DNA of 64,000 nucleotides from Pseudomonadota bacterium (lineage in GTDB: Bacteria; Cyanobacteriota; Vampirovibrionia; Obscuribacterales; Obscuribacteraceae), in assembly GCA_021325555.1 (NCBI GenBank), contig JAJPGY010000030.1, positions 1-64,000 on the forward strand. Direction: 5' to 3'. Positions within the stretch are counted from its first letter, which is position 1; each line of letters starts with the position of its first letter. A model generated the notes under the pieces. The model had not been told where the DNA came from. It searched no databases and worked only from the letters and a program-made list of their open reading frames with translations. Both the position numbers and the translations under genes were made by a program. Below are positions 51,164 through 61,027 of the stretch, in pieces.

Positions 51164-52363
51164 ATGCTTGCCGAAGGAACGATCATCGATCACTTCATGC
51201 TGACGAAGCTTGTCAGTCAGACGCCGTTGGCGCACCTGTTCCAATCCATCCACGTCGACACCGGAGAGCGTTACCTGACCAAGATCGCCGGGCGCGACTG
51301 GGTCGAGCTGCCGGAGGCGATCCAGTCGGTCGGCTTCGAGTTCCGTCCCGGACTGGCCGTACCGTGGAAGCCGTCCCCCGCCGATATCCTGGCCCGGGAG
51401 ACGGCCTTGCTCACCAATCTCCAGGACGACGAGCTGTCGCTGCCCAGGCCTGCCGTCACCGGCGAATTTGAAGGCCTCTCCTTCACCTGCTACAGCTTCT
51501 TCGACGGCGTCACCCTGGACGCCATCTTCGCCTCCGGAACCGGGTTCACAATCCAGGTGCTGATCAAGCTCCTGCAAGCCGTCGACAGGCTGTCGAAGCG
51601 GGGACTCTATCACGGCAACCTGCAGCCGTCCACGATCCTGGTCGGCGGCGGCCGGATCCTGCTCATGGACATAACGCAGCCGGCGACGGCGATGACCGGG
51701 CGTCCGGAGAAGCGTCTCCTCCGCTGCATAACCGTGCCGGAGTTTTATCCGTTTCTCGATCCCAGGCATGATCAGCTGGCCATGGGCATCCTGCTTTACA
51801 CGCTGGTCGCCGGCAAGCACCCGCTGGCCCTGGAGGCGCTGGCCCGCGATCTCGGTGCGCGCCGGCGGGCGAAAGAGCGCTTTGCCAGGCTGGTGGACGA
51901 GGCGCGCGAGCGCGGCGCCAACCGCTTCTTAAGCCCGCTTTTGAGCTTTGTCAACCCGACCAGGGCCAAGGACACGGCCTCCGAGGACTTTCAGGAGCTG
52001 GTGCTGCGGACGCTCGGCTTCGCGCGCCGCGACGCGGGCACGCCCGAAGAGGGGGTCGATGTCCTGCCCGACACCTGGCTCGACAACTGGCTGGAAGGCA
52101 ACAAGAAGGACAGGGACAGCTACTGGACGCTGGCCGACACGGCCGAGGCTCTGTCCCAGGCCTTCGCTGCCGGCGATCAGGCGCCCGGGGACCCGTTGCC
52201 GCCGCCGGCGGCGGCGGCCCCCCCGAAAACCGGGGCGGACAGTACGGCGGCCGGGGATGTCGGCGAGATGGAGGCGGTGATCGACCGTCTCGCCGACATG
52301 CTCGCGCAGGCCGGCGACCAGGCTGCCGCCGGCGAAGAGGTCGACGCCGGCCAGGACAAGTAA
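51164..52363 (+). CDS. protein kinase-like protein lacking catalytic residues (pseudokinase)
   Basis: The 399-residue protein has a kinase-like first half. A candidate ATP lysine is in YLTKIAG (Lys40), GLYHGNLQPSTIL (about 137-149) occupies the catalytic loop, and ILLMDIT (165-171) the DFG position. HRD is changed to HGN and the metal-binding Asn (PSNI) to Thr, so phosphotransfer is unlikely, while the DFG Asp is kept. The second half (about 215-340) is helical, followed by a Pro/Ala-rich linker and acidic tail. It may be an ATP-binding scaffold. ATG 51164 is taken as start; an in-frame TTG lies at 51140. Two unknown genes follow closely. Confidence 0.75.
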   Translation: MLAEGTIIDHFMLTKLVSQTPLAHLFQSIHVDTGERYLTKIAGRDWVELPEAIQSVGFEFRPGLAVPWKPSPADILARETALLTNLQDDELSLPRPAVTGEFEGLSFTCYSFFDGVTLDAIFASGTGFTIQVLIKLLQAVDRLSKRGLYHGNLQPSTILVGGGRILLMDITQPATAMTGRPEKRLLRCITVPEFYPFLDPRHDQLAMGILLYTLVAGKHPLALEALARDLGARRRAKERFARLVDEARERGANRFLSPLLSFVNPTRAKDTASEDFQELVLRTLGFARRDAGTPEEGVDVLPDTWLDNWLEGNKKDRDSYWTLADTAEALSQAFAAGDQAPGDPLPPPAAAAPPKTGADSTAAGDVGEMEAVIDRLADMLAQAGDQAAAGEEVDAGQDK

Positions 52364-52376
52364 GGGAGGAGCGCTG

Positions 52377-52877
52377 ATGCCAGATCAGGGAGCCCAGGAA
52401 GCGGATCTGCCGGTGCCGGCCTGCACGCTGCCGGCGCCGGCCGGCCAGGTGGGTCCGGGCGAGCGGCTGGCCATCGCCGAGAAGTGGATGGAGGACGAGC
52501 TTTGCTATCTGAGGCTGCAGGGCGCCGACGGCGTTCAACTGGCCACATACTCCGTGCGCTGGATCGTGAAGCGCCCCGATTGCGACTTCGTGGTCTTGCA
52601 GGTGCCCGACGACTGGTGGGATCCCGACGAGCAGGCGGCGCCGCAGTCGCTGCTCAAGGTGGTCAACAGGAAAACGCTGTCCACGATAAGGCAGGAGGAG
52701 CTGGAAAAGGTGCTGCCCCATCTCCGCTCCCTCTGGCAGCAGCGCCAGAACTGGGCGGGGCCCAAGCTTTACCAGAAGCTGGCCCTGGAGGTGCGCGAGA
52801 TTTTCGGCGAGCTGGCCGAGCAATCTTCTTTCGAGCCCGATGAGGGGATGCCGCGCATGCCGCCGGCCGAGCGATAA
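52377..52877 (+). CDS. hypothetical protein downstream of the pseudokinase
   Basis: The 166-residue soluble protein has a Pro/Ala-rich N-terminus, a beta-rich middle (YLRLQGADGVQLATYSVRWIV, VVLQVPDDWWDP) and a helical C-terminus (LYQKLALEVREIFGELAEQ). I do not recognise a family. It starts 13 nt after the pseudokinase stop with GGGAGGAG before the ATG, so it is co-translated with that gene and likely works with it. Confidence 0.68.
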   Translation: MPDQGAQEADLPVPACTLPAPAGQVGPGERLAIAEKWMEDELCYLRLQGADGVQLATYSVRWIVKRPDCDFVVLQVPDDWWDPDEQAAPQSLLKVVNRKTLSTIRQEELEKVLPHLRSLWQQRQNWAGPKLYQKLALEVREIFGELAEQSSFEPDEGMPRMPPAER

Positions 52878-52931
52878 TAGCGGCATGATCCGGCGGCAGG
52901 CTTAAGCTCGGAGCAGGGGCAGGGCGCAGCG

Positions 52932-53420
52932 ATGGCGGACACGGAGGCAAGCGGGGCGGACGCCGCGGCAGGGGTGCCGCCGGGGGCGCTCGACTTTCTC
53001 AGGCGGGCACCGGTTCTGGTCACCGCCCAGGCTTACCGCGGCAAGCCTTTCACCGACGCGGAGAGGCAGGCCCTTATGGATCACCTCGATTCCTGGCGCA
53101 GGCTGCTGGCCAGGCATGGTATCAAATACGATGGCATCCTCGCCGACGGCGGATCACGGGAGCACCCGCAACTGCTTTATCACGTCAGCCTGGTGATTGA
53201 CGGCGCCCGGTACCCGGCCGGGCTGCCGCTGGTGCTCGATGCCCTCTACGACCTGGTGAGCGAACTGCGCGATATGGACTGGGAGCTTTTTGGCGTCGAG
53301 GAGGTGGTCACCCGTTTGTTGCGCGACGAAAGCTCCCGAAGCCTGATTGCCGGCGAGCGCCTTTTCCCGCAGCAGTTCCTCGGCACGCCGTCCCCGCAGG
53401 AGCTCGGCGGGCCCTTCTGA
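52932..53420 (+). CDS. hypothetical protein, end of the channel-pseudokinase gene run
   Basis: The 162-residue soluble protein mixes helices and strands. ADGGSREHPQLLYHVSLVI and LPLVLDALYDLVSELRDMDWEL are its most ordered stretches. No known motif, signal peptide or membrane helix is seen. AGGGCG lies about 9 nt before the ATG. The gene is the last of five in one direction (channel, DUF1292, pseudokinase, two unknowns) and is convergent with the gene at 53437. Confidence 0.65.
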   Translation: MADTEASGADAAAGVPPGALDFLRRAPVLVTAQAYRGKPFTDAERQALMDHLDSWRRLLARHGIKYDGILADGGSREHPQLLYHVSLVIDGARYPAGLPLVLDALYDLVSELRDMDWELFGVEEVVTRLLRDESSRSLIAGERLFPQQFLGTPSPQELGGPF

Positions 53421-53436
53421 CCGGTGGGCGGCGCCT

Positions 53437-53928
53437 TCAATCCTTCTTCCGGGGCGGGCCCAGCAAGGGCACCTGCTGCTGGCGAGCCAGCGCCTCCCGG
53501 CGGGCCAGGACGTCGCCGGCCACGACCGCGACCAACCCGGCAAGCGGGGTGTCCGGGGGAAAGGTCATCATGTTCTCGGCCGCCTGCCGCCACATGCCGT
53601 CCTTGCCCCTGCCGGTCACGTGCACGTTTATGGAATTTTCCGCCCGGTGGATCGTGTAGAGGGTGGCCTCGCGCTCGAAGTCGGCCCACCTCCGCAGGTC
53701 GAGCTTCTCCAGAACCACGGAGCCGGGCAGCGCCGCCGGATCCGGCGTGACGACCAGCGGATTGTCCTGCGAGACAGCCTCAAGCAAGGCATCTTTCATG
53801 GCCTGGACGTCATCGAGGGAGACAATCACCACCGGCTCCACGTCCAGGTAGAAACCTTCCCCCGTCCTGGCCGAGGTGGGGATGATGAGCCGGCTGCGCC
53901 AGATATAGAAGTGAAAGAAGGTGTTCAT
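53437..53928 (-). CDS. hypothetical protein upstream of the channel run, convergent with it
   Basis: The 163-residue protein starts FFHFYIWRSRLIIPTSARTG and has strands and helices typical of a soluble domain (FYLDVEPVVIVSLDD, VVLEKLDLRRWADFEREATL). It ends in a basic tail. No family is recognised. It lies 25 nt downstream of lysS on the same strand and may be transcribed with it. ATG 53928 is used; a TTG at 53937 is the only longer start. Confidence 0.65.
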   Translation of the reverse strand: MNTFFHFYIWRSRLIIPTSARTGEGFYLDVEPVVIVSLDDVQAMKDALLEAVSQDNPLVVTPDPAALPGSVVLEKLDLRRWADFEREATLYTIHRAENSINVHVTGRGKDGMWRQAAENMMTFPPDTPLAGLVAVVAGDVLARREALARQQQVPLLGPPRKKD

Positions 53929-53953
53929 GGGACCCAAGGTGGTGCCGGCAGCC

Positions 53954-55450
53954 TCACCGGGGCAGCGGTTTCATGGTCGGGAAGGCGATCACGTCCCTTA
54001 TCGAGGGCGAATCAGTAAGGTACATGGCCAGGCGATCGACGCCGACTCCCACCCCCATGGTCGGCGGCATCCCGTATTCCATGGCCAGGATGAAGTCCAG
54101 GTCGAGCGGGTGCGCTTCCTGGTTGCCGGCCGCCTTCTTGCGCGCCTGCTCCTCCAGCCGGGCTCGCTGATCGATCGGGTCGCTCAGCTCGCTGTAGCCG
54201 TTGCCCAGCTCGCGCCCGTAAATGAAAAGCTCGAAACGCTCCACCACCCCGGGTTTGCTGCGATGCGCCTTGGTGAGCGGGCAGATCTCCACCGGGTATT
54301 CGGTGATGAAGGTCGGCTGAATGAGGGAGTGCTCGACCTTCTCCTCGAAGATCGTGTTGATCACGGCCCCCCGCGTGTCCTCGTCGCCAAGCTCCACGCC
54401 CAGCCTGGCGGCTTCCTTTGTCGCCTGCTCGAAATCAGGGACCGCCTCGACATCCAGCCCGGTTGCTTCCATGATCGCCTCGCGCATGGTGACGCGGCGC
54501 CACGGGCGATCGAAGTTCAGAACCACGTCCTGATACTTCACCTGCGACGAGCCGGTCACCTTCAAGGCGATCTCCAGCAGCATCTCCTCGGTCAGATCCA
54601 TGAGCTGGTGGTAGTCCCCGTAAGCCTGGTACATCTCCAGCATCGTGAATTCCGGGTTGTGTCTCGTGCTTATCCCCTCGTTGCGGAAGATGCGCCCGAT
54701 CTCGTACACCCGCTCGAAACCGCCGATGATCAGCCGCTTCAGGTGCAGCTCGGTGGCGATCCGCATGTACAGATCGATATCCAGGGCGTTGTGGTGCGTG
54801 ACGAACGGTCTGGCATCGGCGCCGCCAGCTTCGGTCTGCAGGACAGGGGTCTCGATCTCCAGGTAGCCCCTGCCATCCAGAAAATCGCGCATGCTGCGCA
54901 CCAGGGCGCTGCGCTTTCTCAGCGTCTCTCGCACCTGCGGGTTCATGATCAGGTCCACATAGCGGTGCCGGTAGCGGGCCTCGACATCGGTGAAGCCTTC
55001 CCAGCTGTCCGGCAGCGGCTGCAGCGATTTGCAGAGAACCTCGTAATCGGTGACACGCACGGAAAGCTCGCCGGCCCTGGTGCGGCGGATCGTCCCGGTC
55101 GCCCCGATAAAGTCACCCTTGTCGAGCAGCCGGAGCCGCTGGAGCTTGTCCGCCGCCAGGCTCTCCTTGTGGCAGAAAAGCTGGATCTTGCCCGACTCGT
55201 CATAGACGTCGACGAACATCCAGGTGTTGCGCTCGTTCATGATCCGCCCGCAGACCCGAACGGCATCCCCGGTCTCGCTGCCGGGCGGCAGCTCCTCGTA
55301 CCGCTCCTTGAGCTCGGCGGCGGTGTGGCTGCGCTCGAAGCTGTAAGGATAAGGATTGACCCCCGCCTCTTTCAGCTCCTTGAGCTTGCGCAGCCGCTCG
55401 GCTCGCAGTCTTGTCGTCTCCGTCTCTCCGCCCGTCACCAGAACCCCCAT
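53954..55450 (-). CDS. lysS: lysyl-tRNA synthetase, class II
   Basis: The 498-residue enzyme charges tRNA-Lys. It has an OB-fold anticodon domain (about residues 60-160, with VCGRIMNERNTWMFVDVYDE) and the class II core. Motif 1 is in the YLEIETPVL region and motif 2 in FRNEGISTRHNPEFTMLE. Motif 3 is GVGVGVDRLAMYLTDSPSIRDVIAFP near the end. GGGAG lies about 9 nt before ATG 55450; the open frame continues upstream to 55816 but without conserved sequence. Confidence 0.97.
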   Translation of the reverse strand: MGVLVTGGETETTRLRAERLRKLKELKEAGVNPYPYSFERSHTAAELKERYEELPPGSETGDAVRVCGRIMNERNTWMFVDVYDESGKIQLFCHKESLAADKLQRLRLLDKGDFIGATGTIRRTRAGELSVRVTDYEVLCKSLQPLPDSWEGFTDVEARYRHRYVDLIMNPQVRETLRKRSALVRSMRDFLDGRGYLEIETPVLQTEAGGADARPFVTHHNALDIDLYMRIATELHLKRLIIGGFERVYEIGRIFRNEGISTRHNPEFTMLEMYQAYGDYHQLMDLTEEMLLEIALKVTGSSQVKYQDVVLNFDRPWRRVTMREAIMEATGLDVEAVPDFEQATKEAARLGVELGDEDTRGAVINTIFEEKVEHSLIQPTFITEYPVEICPLTKAHRSKPGVVERFELFIYGRELGNGYSELSDPIDQRARLEEQARKKAAGNQEAHPLDLDFILAMEYGMPPTMGVGVGVDRLAMYLTDSPSIRDVIAFPTMKPLPR

Positions 55451-55515
55451 CGGCCCCGCTCCCTGTAGCTCAAAGGCAATATTATAAGGGAACGAAGCCG
55501 GTCTGGCGCGACAGG

Positions 55516-56010
55516 TCACGCCCGGCCTGTCAGGCGGCGCTTGCCGCCCGCCTGAACAAACCTGCCGATCGCGTAAAGGAAAAGACCGGCGAAAGAACCC
55601 CGCAGCAAGGCCGCGGCTCTCCGCCCGGCGTGGATTACGGCACGGACAGCCCCGGCAACCGGCCTGGCCCTTTGCGCTGCACGCGGCGCCTGTGCGGCAG
55701 CCGGCGCCAGCCCGGCCTTGTCCAGCCTCGCGCAGTAAAGCTTGAAGTAAGCGTTCAACCGGTGGCAGCCGGTGTCCCGTCCCTGGTTGCCGAGCGGCAC
55801 CAGCTCCCGGTCGCACGCCGCGGGCGCCGTCTTCTGCTTTTCCTTGAGGCGCGCGAGCAGGCGTTCGGCATCTTCGAGGGCAAGGCGGTCCCGGCGCCCG
55901 AAGAAGTGGAGGAAGAGGTGGGCTCTTGTGCCCGCGGGCTGCGGCCCGTCAGGCTGCCGCGCCGCGCATAGCACGGTCTGGCGGGTTATGTGAACGGCTC
56001 CTGGCTCCAT
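55516..56010 (-). CDS. small hypothetical protein with strong ribosome binding site
   Basis: A perfect AGGAGG (56020-56025, minus strand) lies 9 nt before ATG 56010, which opens a 164-residue frame. The first 100 residues look protein-like (HLFLHFFGRRDRLALEDAER, CHRLNAYFKLYCARL), the rest is Ala/Arg-rich with a hydrophobic SFAGLFLYAIGRFV near the end. No family is recognised. The same frame is open further upstream to 56241 without a ribosome binding site. The overlapping plus-strand frame lacks such a signal. Confidence 0.5.
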   Translation of the reverse strand: MEPGAVHITRQTVLCAARQPDGPQPAGTRAHLFLHFFGRRDRLALEDAERLLARLKEKQKTAPAACDRELVPLGNQGRDTGCHRLNAYFKLYCARLDKAGLAPAAAQAPRAAQRARPVAGAVRAVIHAGRRAAALLRGSFAGLFLYAIGRFVQAGGKRRLTGRA

Positions 56011-56264
56011 GTGGACAGACCTCCTGTTTCCGGCCTTCGCCTGCGCGAAGTCCTGGTAGTGCTGTCCAGCCCGCATGCATCTATGCGCTGGCGGCCGATC
56101 CTGGACATAAATCTTTGCCGGCATTAGCCGCATGTAACGTTGTATGCCCGAAACCAAGCGGCCACGCGGGCCGAGCCGGACAACGATGATGCTGGCTCTG
56201 ATATACTTAGGCATCCAGCCGCAATCCGCGGCGCCGCTCACGTAATTAAGGGAGACAGAGAGCC

Positions 56265-58730
56265 TTGAGTCAGCAGTTGCCGGGCGAACGGATTGTCAGC
56301 GTCGAGCTGCGCGACGAGATGCGCAGGTCGTTCATCGACTATGCCATGTCCGTCATCGTCAGTCGTGCCATTCCGGATGTCAGGGACGGCCTCAAGCCGG
56401 TGCACCGGCGGATCATCTTCGGCATGTACGAGCTGGGTCTGGCGCCCAACGAGCGTTTCCGCAAGGCGGCCAAGACGGTCGGCGACGTGATGGGCAACTA
56501 CCACCCGCACGGCGACTCGGCAATCTACGAGGCCCTGGTTCGCCTGGCCCAGCCTTCGGCCAGCCGCTACGTGCTCGTCGACGGTCACGGCAACTTTGGC
56601 GACCTGGACAACCCGCCGGCCGCCATGCGCTACACGGAAGCCAAGCTGGCGCCGATGGCCATGGAGATGCTGGCGGATATCGAGTTCGAGACGGTCGACA
56701 CCCGCCCCAACTTCGACGACAGCCGGCGGGAGCCGGTGGTTCTTCCCTCCCGTGTCCCGATGCTGCTTTTGAACGGATCGTCCGGCATCGCCGTCGGCAT
56801 GGCCACCAACATACCGCCCCACAACCTCGCCGAGGTGATAAACGGCACGATCGCCAAGATCGACAACCCCGATCTCGACTCAAAAGGCCTCATGCAGTAC
56901 ATCAAGGGTCCCGACTTCCCGATGGGCGGCGTGATCATGGGCACCGAAGGGATCGAGGAGGCTTACACGACCGGCCGCGGCTCGATCCCCTGCCGTGGCC
57001 TGGCGGTCATCGAGCAGATCCCCGGCGGTCAGGGGCGGCAGGCCCGCATGGGCATCATCGTCACCTCCCTGCCCTACATGGTCGGTCCGGAGGCTTTCAC
57101 CAAGCGCGTCGCCGAGCTGGTGCGCGAGGAGAAGATAAGCGGGATAAGCGACGTCAACGACGAGACCGATCGCAACGGCATACGGGTGGTAATCGAGCTC
57201 AAGCGCGACGCCCACCCTGAGGTCGTCCTCAACAACCTCTACAAGCACACGCAGCTCCAGCAATCCTTCCCGGTCAACACCCTGGCCCTGGTCAGGAACC
57301 GCCCGGCGACGCTCAAGCTCGAGGATCTCCTTCAGGAGTTTATCGACCACCGCCGCGACGTGGTGGAACGCCGCACCCGTTACCTGCTTAAAAAGGCCGA
57401 GGACAGGGCCCACATCCTCGAGGGCTACCTGAAGGCGCTCAAGAACCTGGATGCGATCATCAAGCTCATCCGGGCCGCCGAGACCACGGAAGAAGCGAGG
57501 CAGGGTCTTATCGACCGCTTCACGCTGAGCGAGCCTCAAGCCAACGCCATCCTGGAGATGCAGCTCCGCAGGCTGACAGGATTGGAACGGGGCAAGATCG
57601 AAAAGGAATACGCCGAGCTCAACGAGAAGATCGCCGAATACAAGAGGATCCTGGCAGACCGGAAGCTGGTCGACGAGCTCATCAAAAAGGAGCTCAGCGA
57701 GATCCGCGACAAGTACGGCGACCCGCGCCGGACCAAAATTGAAGGCTCGGCCGACACCGAGCTTTCCGCCAAGGATCTCGTCCCCAACGAGCCGATGGCG
57801 GTGTTCATCACCAAGCAGGATTACATCAAGCGCCTGCCGCTGGACACCTTCAAACGGCAGCGGCGCAGCGGGCGAGGCGTCACCGGGCTCAAGACGCGTG
57901 AGGAGGACGACCTGGCGCACTTCTTTGTCGCCAACATGCACGACAAGCTTCTCGTCTTCACCAGCAGGGGACAGGTTTACTGCCTGGAGGTGATGGATCT
58001 GCCCGAGGGCGGGCGCCAGGCCCGCGGGCTGGCGATCGTCAACCTGCTGCCAATTGCCCAGGACGACAGCGTGACCACGGTTATCCCGGTCTCCGAGTTC
58101 GTGGACAACGAGTATCTTGTCATGCTCACGCGCCAGGCCTACGTCAAGAAAGTGCAGATGAGCGAGTTCTCCAACATCCGCCGCAGCGGCATCATCGCCA
58201 TCACCTTGAACGAAGGCGACGAGCTGGGCTGGGTGCGCCGATCGAGCGGCAAGTCAGACGTTATCATCGGCACCGGCGACGGCATGTGCATCCGCTACAG
58301 CGAGGAGGAGCTGCGCCCGATGGGACGCTCCGCCCGCGGTGTGAGGGCGATCACGCTGCGCGAGGGCGACAGGATAGTCGGCTTCGACATCCTGGACGCC
58401 GCCTCCGCAGCCTATATCCTGGTGGTCACCAACGACGGCTACGGCAAGCGGGTGAAGCTCGAGGAGTTCAGGCAGCAGGGACGCGGCGGCATCGGTCTCA
58501 TCGGCACCAAGTTCAAGAACGCCCAGTCGCGCCTGGCCGGGCTGCGCGTGGTGCAGCCGGGCGAAGAGGTGATCATCGCCACCGCCAACGGCATCGTGCT
58601 CCGGCAGAAGGTCGATGAGATAAGCGTCCAGGGGCGCATGGCCACCGGCGTCCGCCTGCAGCAGCTGGAAGAGAACGATGAGGTCGTCTCCGTCACCCCG
58701 CTGGTCGAGCCCGACGAAGCAGACGAATGA
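56265..58730 (+). CDS. gyrA: DNA gyrase subunit A
   Basis: The 821-residue subunit cuts and rejoins DNA during supercoiling. The N-terminus shows [24 protein letters not shown]. The quinolone region is [17 protein letters not shown], with Ser kept and Glu at the second resistance site. The catalytic Tyr is in [10 protein letters not shown] (about residue 125). The C-terminal beta-pinwheel begins after about 500 with a GyrA box variant, QRRSGRG (about 527), so it is gyrase rather than topoisomerase IV. The start is TTG 56265, with purine-rich GGGAGA upstream. gyrB is not adjacent. Confidence 0.96.
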   Translation: MSQQLPGERIVSVELRDEMRRSFIDYAMSVIVSRAIPDVRDGLKPVHRRIIFGMYELGLAPNERFRKAAKTVGDVMGNYHPHGDSAIYEALVRLAQPSASRYVLVDGHGNFGDLDNPPAAMRYTEAKLAPMAMEMLADIEFETVDTRPNFDDSRREPVVLPSRVPMLLLNGSSGIAVGMATNIPPHNLAEVINGTIAKIDNPDLDSKGLMQYIKGPDFPMGGVIMGTEGIEEAYTTGRGSIPCRGLAVIEQIPGGQGRQARMGIIVTSLPYMVGPEAFTKRVAELVREEKISGISDVNDETDRNGIRVVIELKRDAHPEVVLNNLYKHTQLQQSFPVNTLALVRNRPATLKLEDLLQEFIDHRRDVVERRTRYLLKKAEDRAHILEGYLKALKNLDAIIKLIRAAETTEEARQGLIDRFTLSEPQANAILEMQLRRLTGLERGKIEKEYAELNEKIAEYKRILADRKLVDELIKKELSEIRDKYGDPRRTKIEGSADTELSAKDLVPNEPMAVFITKQDYIKRLPLDTFKRQRRSGRGVTGLKTREEDDLAHFFVANMHDKLLVFTSRGQVYCLEVMDLPEGGRQARGLAIVNLLPIAQDDSVTTVIPVSEFVDNEYLVMLTRQAYVKKVQMSEFSNIRRSGIIAITLNEGDELGWVRRSSGKSDVIIGTGDGMCIRYSEEELRPMGRSARGVRAITLREGDRIVGFDILDAASAAYILVVTNDGYGKRVKLEEFRQQGRGGIGLIGTKFKNAQSRLAGLRVVQPGEEVIIATANGIVLRQKVDEISVQGRMATGVRLQQLEENDEVVSVTPLVEPDEADE

Positions 58731-58758
58731 CCAGGCCCCGTAGGGGCGGATTGTACCG

Positions 58759-58785
58759 GCAGGGGCGCGTTGCACGCGCCCCTGC
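58759..58785 (+). terminator. strong GC hairpin after gyrA
   Basis: GCAGGGGCGCG (58759-58769) and its exact inverse (58775-58785) flank a TTGCA loop, 29 nt after the gyrA stop. There is no T-run, so it may be a Rho-assisted terminator or a dispersed GC palindrome. Confidence 0.5.
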
Positions 58786-58814
58786 GAGCGAACGGGTTCT
58801 AATGCCGGCGACCA

Positions 58815-59084
58815 CTAGCTCCAGCTGTCCTCGATTGAGATCCCTTCCTGGCGGCACTTGGAGATGCACCAGTTGAGCGACAGCTGCTGGGCAAGGGGAA
58901 AGTTCTCCGGCCGGCGACGCCTGCCGGCAAAGACCTTGCCCAGCAGCGCCTGCAGCTCCCCCTCATAAGCCTTGAGCCTGGGCGGCAGGCTCACCACCCA
59001 GGTATCGCCACCAACCTCTGAAAGGATATCCAGAAAATAGTCTCGGGCTTCCCGGCTTCTAGTCATGTCCTTGAGCGTTGTCAT
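58815..59084 (-). CDS. small hypothetical protein
   Basis: The 89-residue soluble protein is helical (SREARDYFLDILSEVGGD, YEGELQALLGKVFAGRRRR) and ends with CISKCRQEGISIEDSWS. No family is recognised. It is convergent with gyrA. An internal ATG (59066) could be the real start. Codon use and composition resemble the neighbours, which supports a real gene. Confidence 0.55.
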   Translation of the reverse strand: MTTLKDMTRSREARDYFLDILSEVGGDTWVVSLPPRLKAYEGELQALLGKVFAGRRRRPENFPLAQQLSLNWCISKCRQEGISIEDSWS

Positions 59085-59513
59085 CGGCGGCGACCTCGAA
59101 GCGAAAAATCAGTTCGCTTATCATAACTTTACAGTGGGCCTCTGGCAAGGGGAAAATCGGGGGTTTCCGGGAATCCTCTTGGCTTTCCGTTGCCTTAACT
59201 GGGAGAAATCCCATGGATACCCGGGCGACCCCGGCATTGGGTCGGCCTGTCCGGCGGCCGATATATGAATCACCGGACAGCAGCGGCAGCTTCGCCGACT
59301 AATGAAAGTCCTCTCACTCAAGAGGCGCACGGCAGGCGGGCTTTCGCGCACAACTGCCGGGCAGCCCGACCGCTGGGTCCGGAGCCGCCGGCCGGTGACG
59401 GTTCTGTCGGCAAGCCTGGCGACAGCGTTTGAGATCCGCCGATCTCGGGTACAAAGGAGTAAGGTGGCATGCGGCTTCCGCTCCATTTTTACCGTTCAAC
59501 AGGAGGGCCCTCG
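59085..59513. other. 430-bp intergenic region with a cluster of hairpins
   Basis: No convincing gene is seen. Three adjacent hairpins lie in 59200-59280: GGGA-GAAA-TCCC (59201-59212, GNRA-type loop), CGACCC/GGGTCG (59226-59231 with 59239-59244) and CTGTCCGG/CCGGACAG (59247-59254 with 59273-59280). A structured RNA or leader of the LRV gene is possible. Confidence 0.4.
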
Positions 59514-60056
59514 ATGCCTGACAGAGATGGAAACTCCGTCCCAATTTCGCCCGACGGCATCTGCTCGAACCAGGAATCCAGCGCTCAGGCATCGAGCCCA
59601 TCCAGCGTCAGCCAGGAGTTCGACATCTACCACATAAGGCGGGTGGTGGCGGGAAACCCCAACACGCCCAAACAGGTTCTGGCCAGGCTGGCCAGCGACC
59701 CGCTGCCGACCATACGGCGGCGGGTAGCCGAGAACCCCAAGACACCGACCGAGGTGCTCGTCGCGCTTGCCGGCGACGCGCACGCCGAGGTGCGCCTGGC
59801 GGTGGCCGAAAACGGCAATACGCCGCCGGAGGTGCTGTCAGGGCTGGCCGGCGACCAGGACCTGGACGTCCGCTTCGGCGTCGCCGAGAACCCGCACATG
59901 CCGGAGGAGATCCTGCTCAGGCTGAGCGAGGACGAAAACCCTTACGTGCGCTGCCGGGCCTTGAAGACGCTGCAGTGCATGTCACCCGAGGCGCAGTCCC
60001 GGGTAAACCTCATCCTGGAGCCGGGTTACGGGCAGACCTTCCGCCAGGGCCTCTGA
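59514..60056 (+). CDS. leucine-rich repeat variant (LRV) protein
   Basis: The 180-residue protein has a Ser-rich N-terminus (about 1-40). About five tandem repeats of 24 residues follow, with pattern R-x-x-V-A-x-N-P-x-T-P-x-x-V-L-x-x-L-A-x-D. This is the LRV repeat, a superhelical fold. One Azotobacter LRV protein carries an Fe-S cluster near its N-terminus, but the Cys cluster needed for that is absent here. The likely role is protein binding. AGGAGGG precedes ATG 59514. Its stop abuts that of the convergent response regulator gene. Confidence 0.85.
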   Translation: MPDRDGNSVPISPDGICSNQESSAQASSPSSVSQEFDIYHIRRVVAGNPNTPKQVLARLASDPLPTIRRRVAENPKTPTEVLVALAGDAHAEVRLAVAENGNTPPEVLSGLAGDQDLDVRFGVAENPHMPEEILLRLSEDENPYVRCRALKTLQCMSPEAQSRVNLILEPGYGQTFRQGL

Positions 60057-60731
60057 TTAGCGGCTGGGCTCCTCTTCGCGCAGGACGTAGCCTTCGCCCC
60101 TGACCGTCTGAATCAGGCGCTTGCTGTTGGCGTCCTCCAGCTTGGAGCGCAGGTAGCGGATGTAGACCTCGATCACGTTCGACTCGCCGATGAAGTCGTA
60201 ACCCCAGACCTTGTCGAAAATGAACTCCCGGGACAGCACCTGCTCGGGGTATTGCATGAACAGGCGCAGGAGGTCGAACTCCTTTGCCCGCAGGTCGAGC
60301 TGCCTTTCACCCCTCTTGACCACCCGGTTGAGCTGGTCCATCCAGAGATCCGCGTAGGTGAGGATCCCCTCTTGCGGCTTGCGGCGCATGACGGCACGGA
60401 TGCGGGCCAGAAGCTCCTCGGTGGCGAACGGCTTGGTCAGGTAATCGTCGGCGCCGCTGTCCAGTCCGGAGACGCGGTCCTGCACGCCATCCTTGGCGGT
60501 AAGCATGATCACCGGCACCTTGGAGATGGAGCGCAGCCGCTTGCAGACCTCAACACCATCGAGTCCGGGCAGCATGACGTCAAGAAGGACCAGGTCCGGC
60601 TGGTCCTTCTTGAAAAGATCAATCCCCTGATTCCCCTCGTGGGCTACGCTGACCTGATAGCCCTCGTAACCCAATTCCAATTCGATAAGACGCGCAATGT
60701 TAACGTCGTCCTCAATGATCAGAATCTTCAA
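60057..60731 (-). CDS. OmpR/PhoB-family response regulator (orphan)
   Basis: The 224-residue regulator has a receiver domain with IIEDD (residues 5-9), phospho-acceptor Asp51 (LLDVMLPG) and Lys100 (TKPF). A winged-helix DNA-binding domain follows (about 130-222) with LRAKEFDLLRLFMQYPEQVLSRE and RGEGYVLR. No histidine kinase gene is adjacent. The start is TTG 60731 with GAGG 8 nt upstream. The convergent LRV gene and divergent TPR gene give no clear target. Confidence 0.94.
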   Translation of the reverse strand: MKILIIEDDVNIARLIELELGYEGYQVSVAHEGNQGIDLFKKDQPDLVLLDVMLPGLDGVEVCKRLRSISKVPVIMLTAKDGVQDRVSGLDSGADDYLTKPFATEELLARIRAVMRRKPQEGILTYADLWMDQLNRVVKRGERQLDLRAKEFDLLRLFMQYPEQVLSREFIFDKVWGYDFIGESNVIEVYIRYLRSKLEDANSKRLIQTVRGEGYVLREEEPSR

Positions 60732-61027
60732 GCAACTTACCTCGCATCCAACGGCCGGCTTGTAATATTAAACCCTATTCAATTTGCCGCCTTTTAATCT
60801 TCGGGCGAGAGATTTTCCATTTCGTTACACGGAAAGCTCAGCTCGACCCTTACCACTCGATCTCCAGCCTCTGTCCGGTGGACATCGCCCTTGGCGTCAC
60901 GTTTAATGAAAGGCTTAATGTCTACCTAATCTACCAGGTGTTTAATGTACTGGAAAGGGGTAGGTTATCAATCGCTGGATTTTTGTTATCCAGACATCAC
61001 CTGGCCCGGTTATCAACAGGAACGCCG
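60732..61027. other. 296-bp divergent intergenic region
   Basis: This lies between the response regulator and the membrane TPR gene and is AT-richer than its surroundings. TTAATGT and TTTAATGT words recur, and GGATTTTTGTTATCC has GGATxx/xxATCC symmetry. Promoters for both genes should lie here; I cannot place them confidently. Confidence 0.35.

Noticed and set aside
53921..55468. 515-codon plus-strand frame opposite lysS
   Set aside because: The minus strand encodes complete lysyl-tRNA synthetase with all class II motifs, so this frame is a GC-driven shadow.
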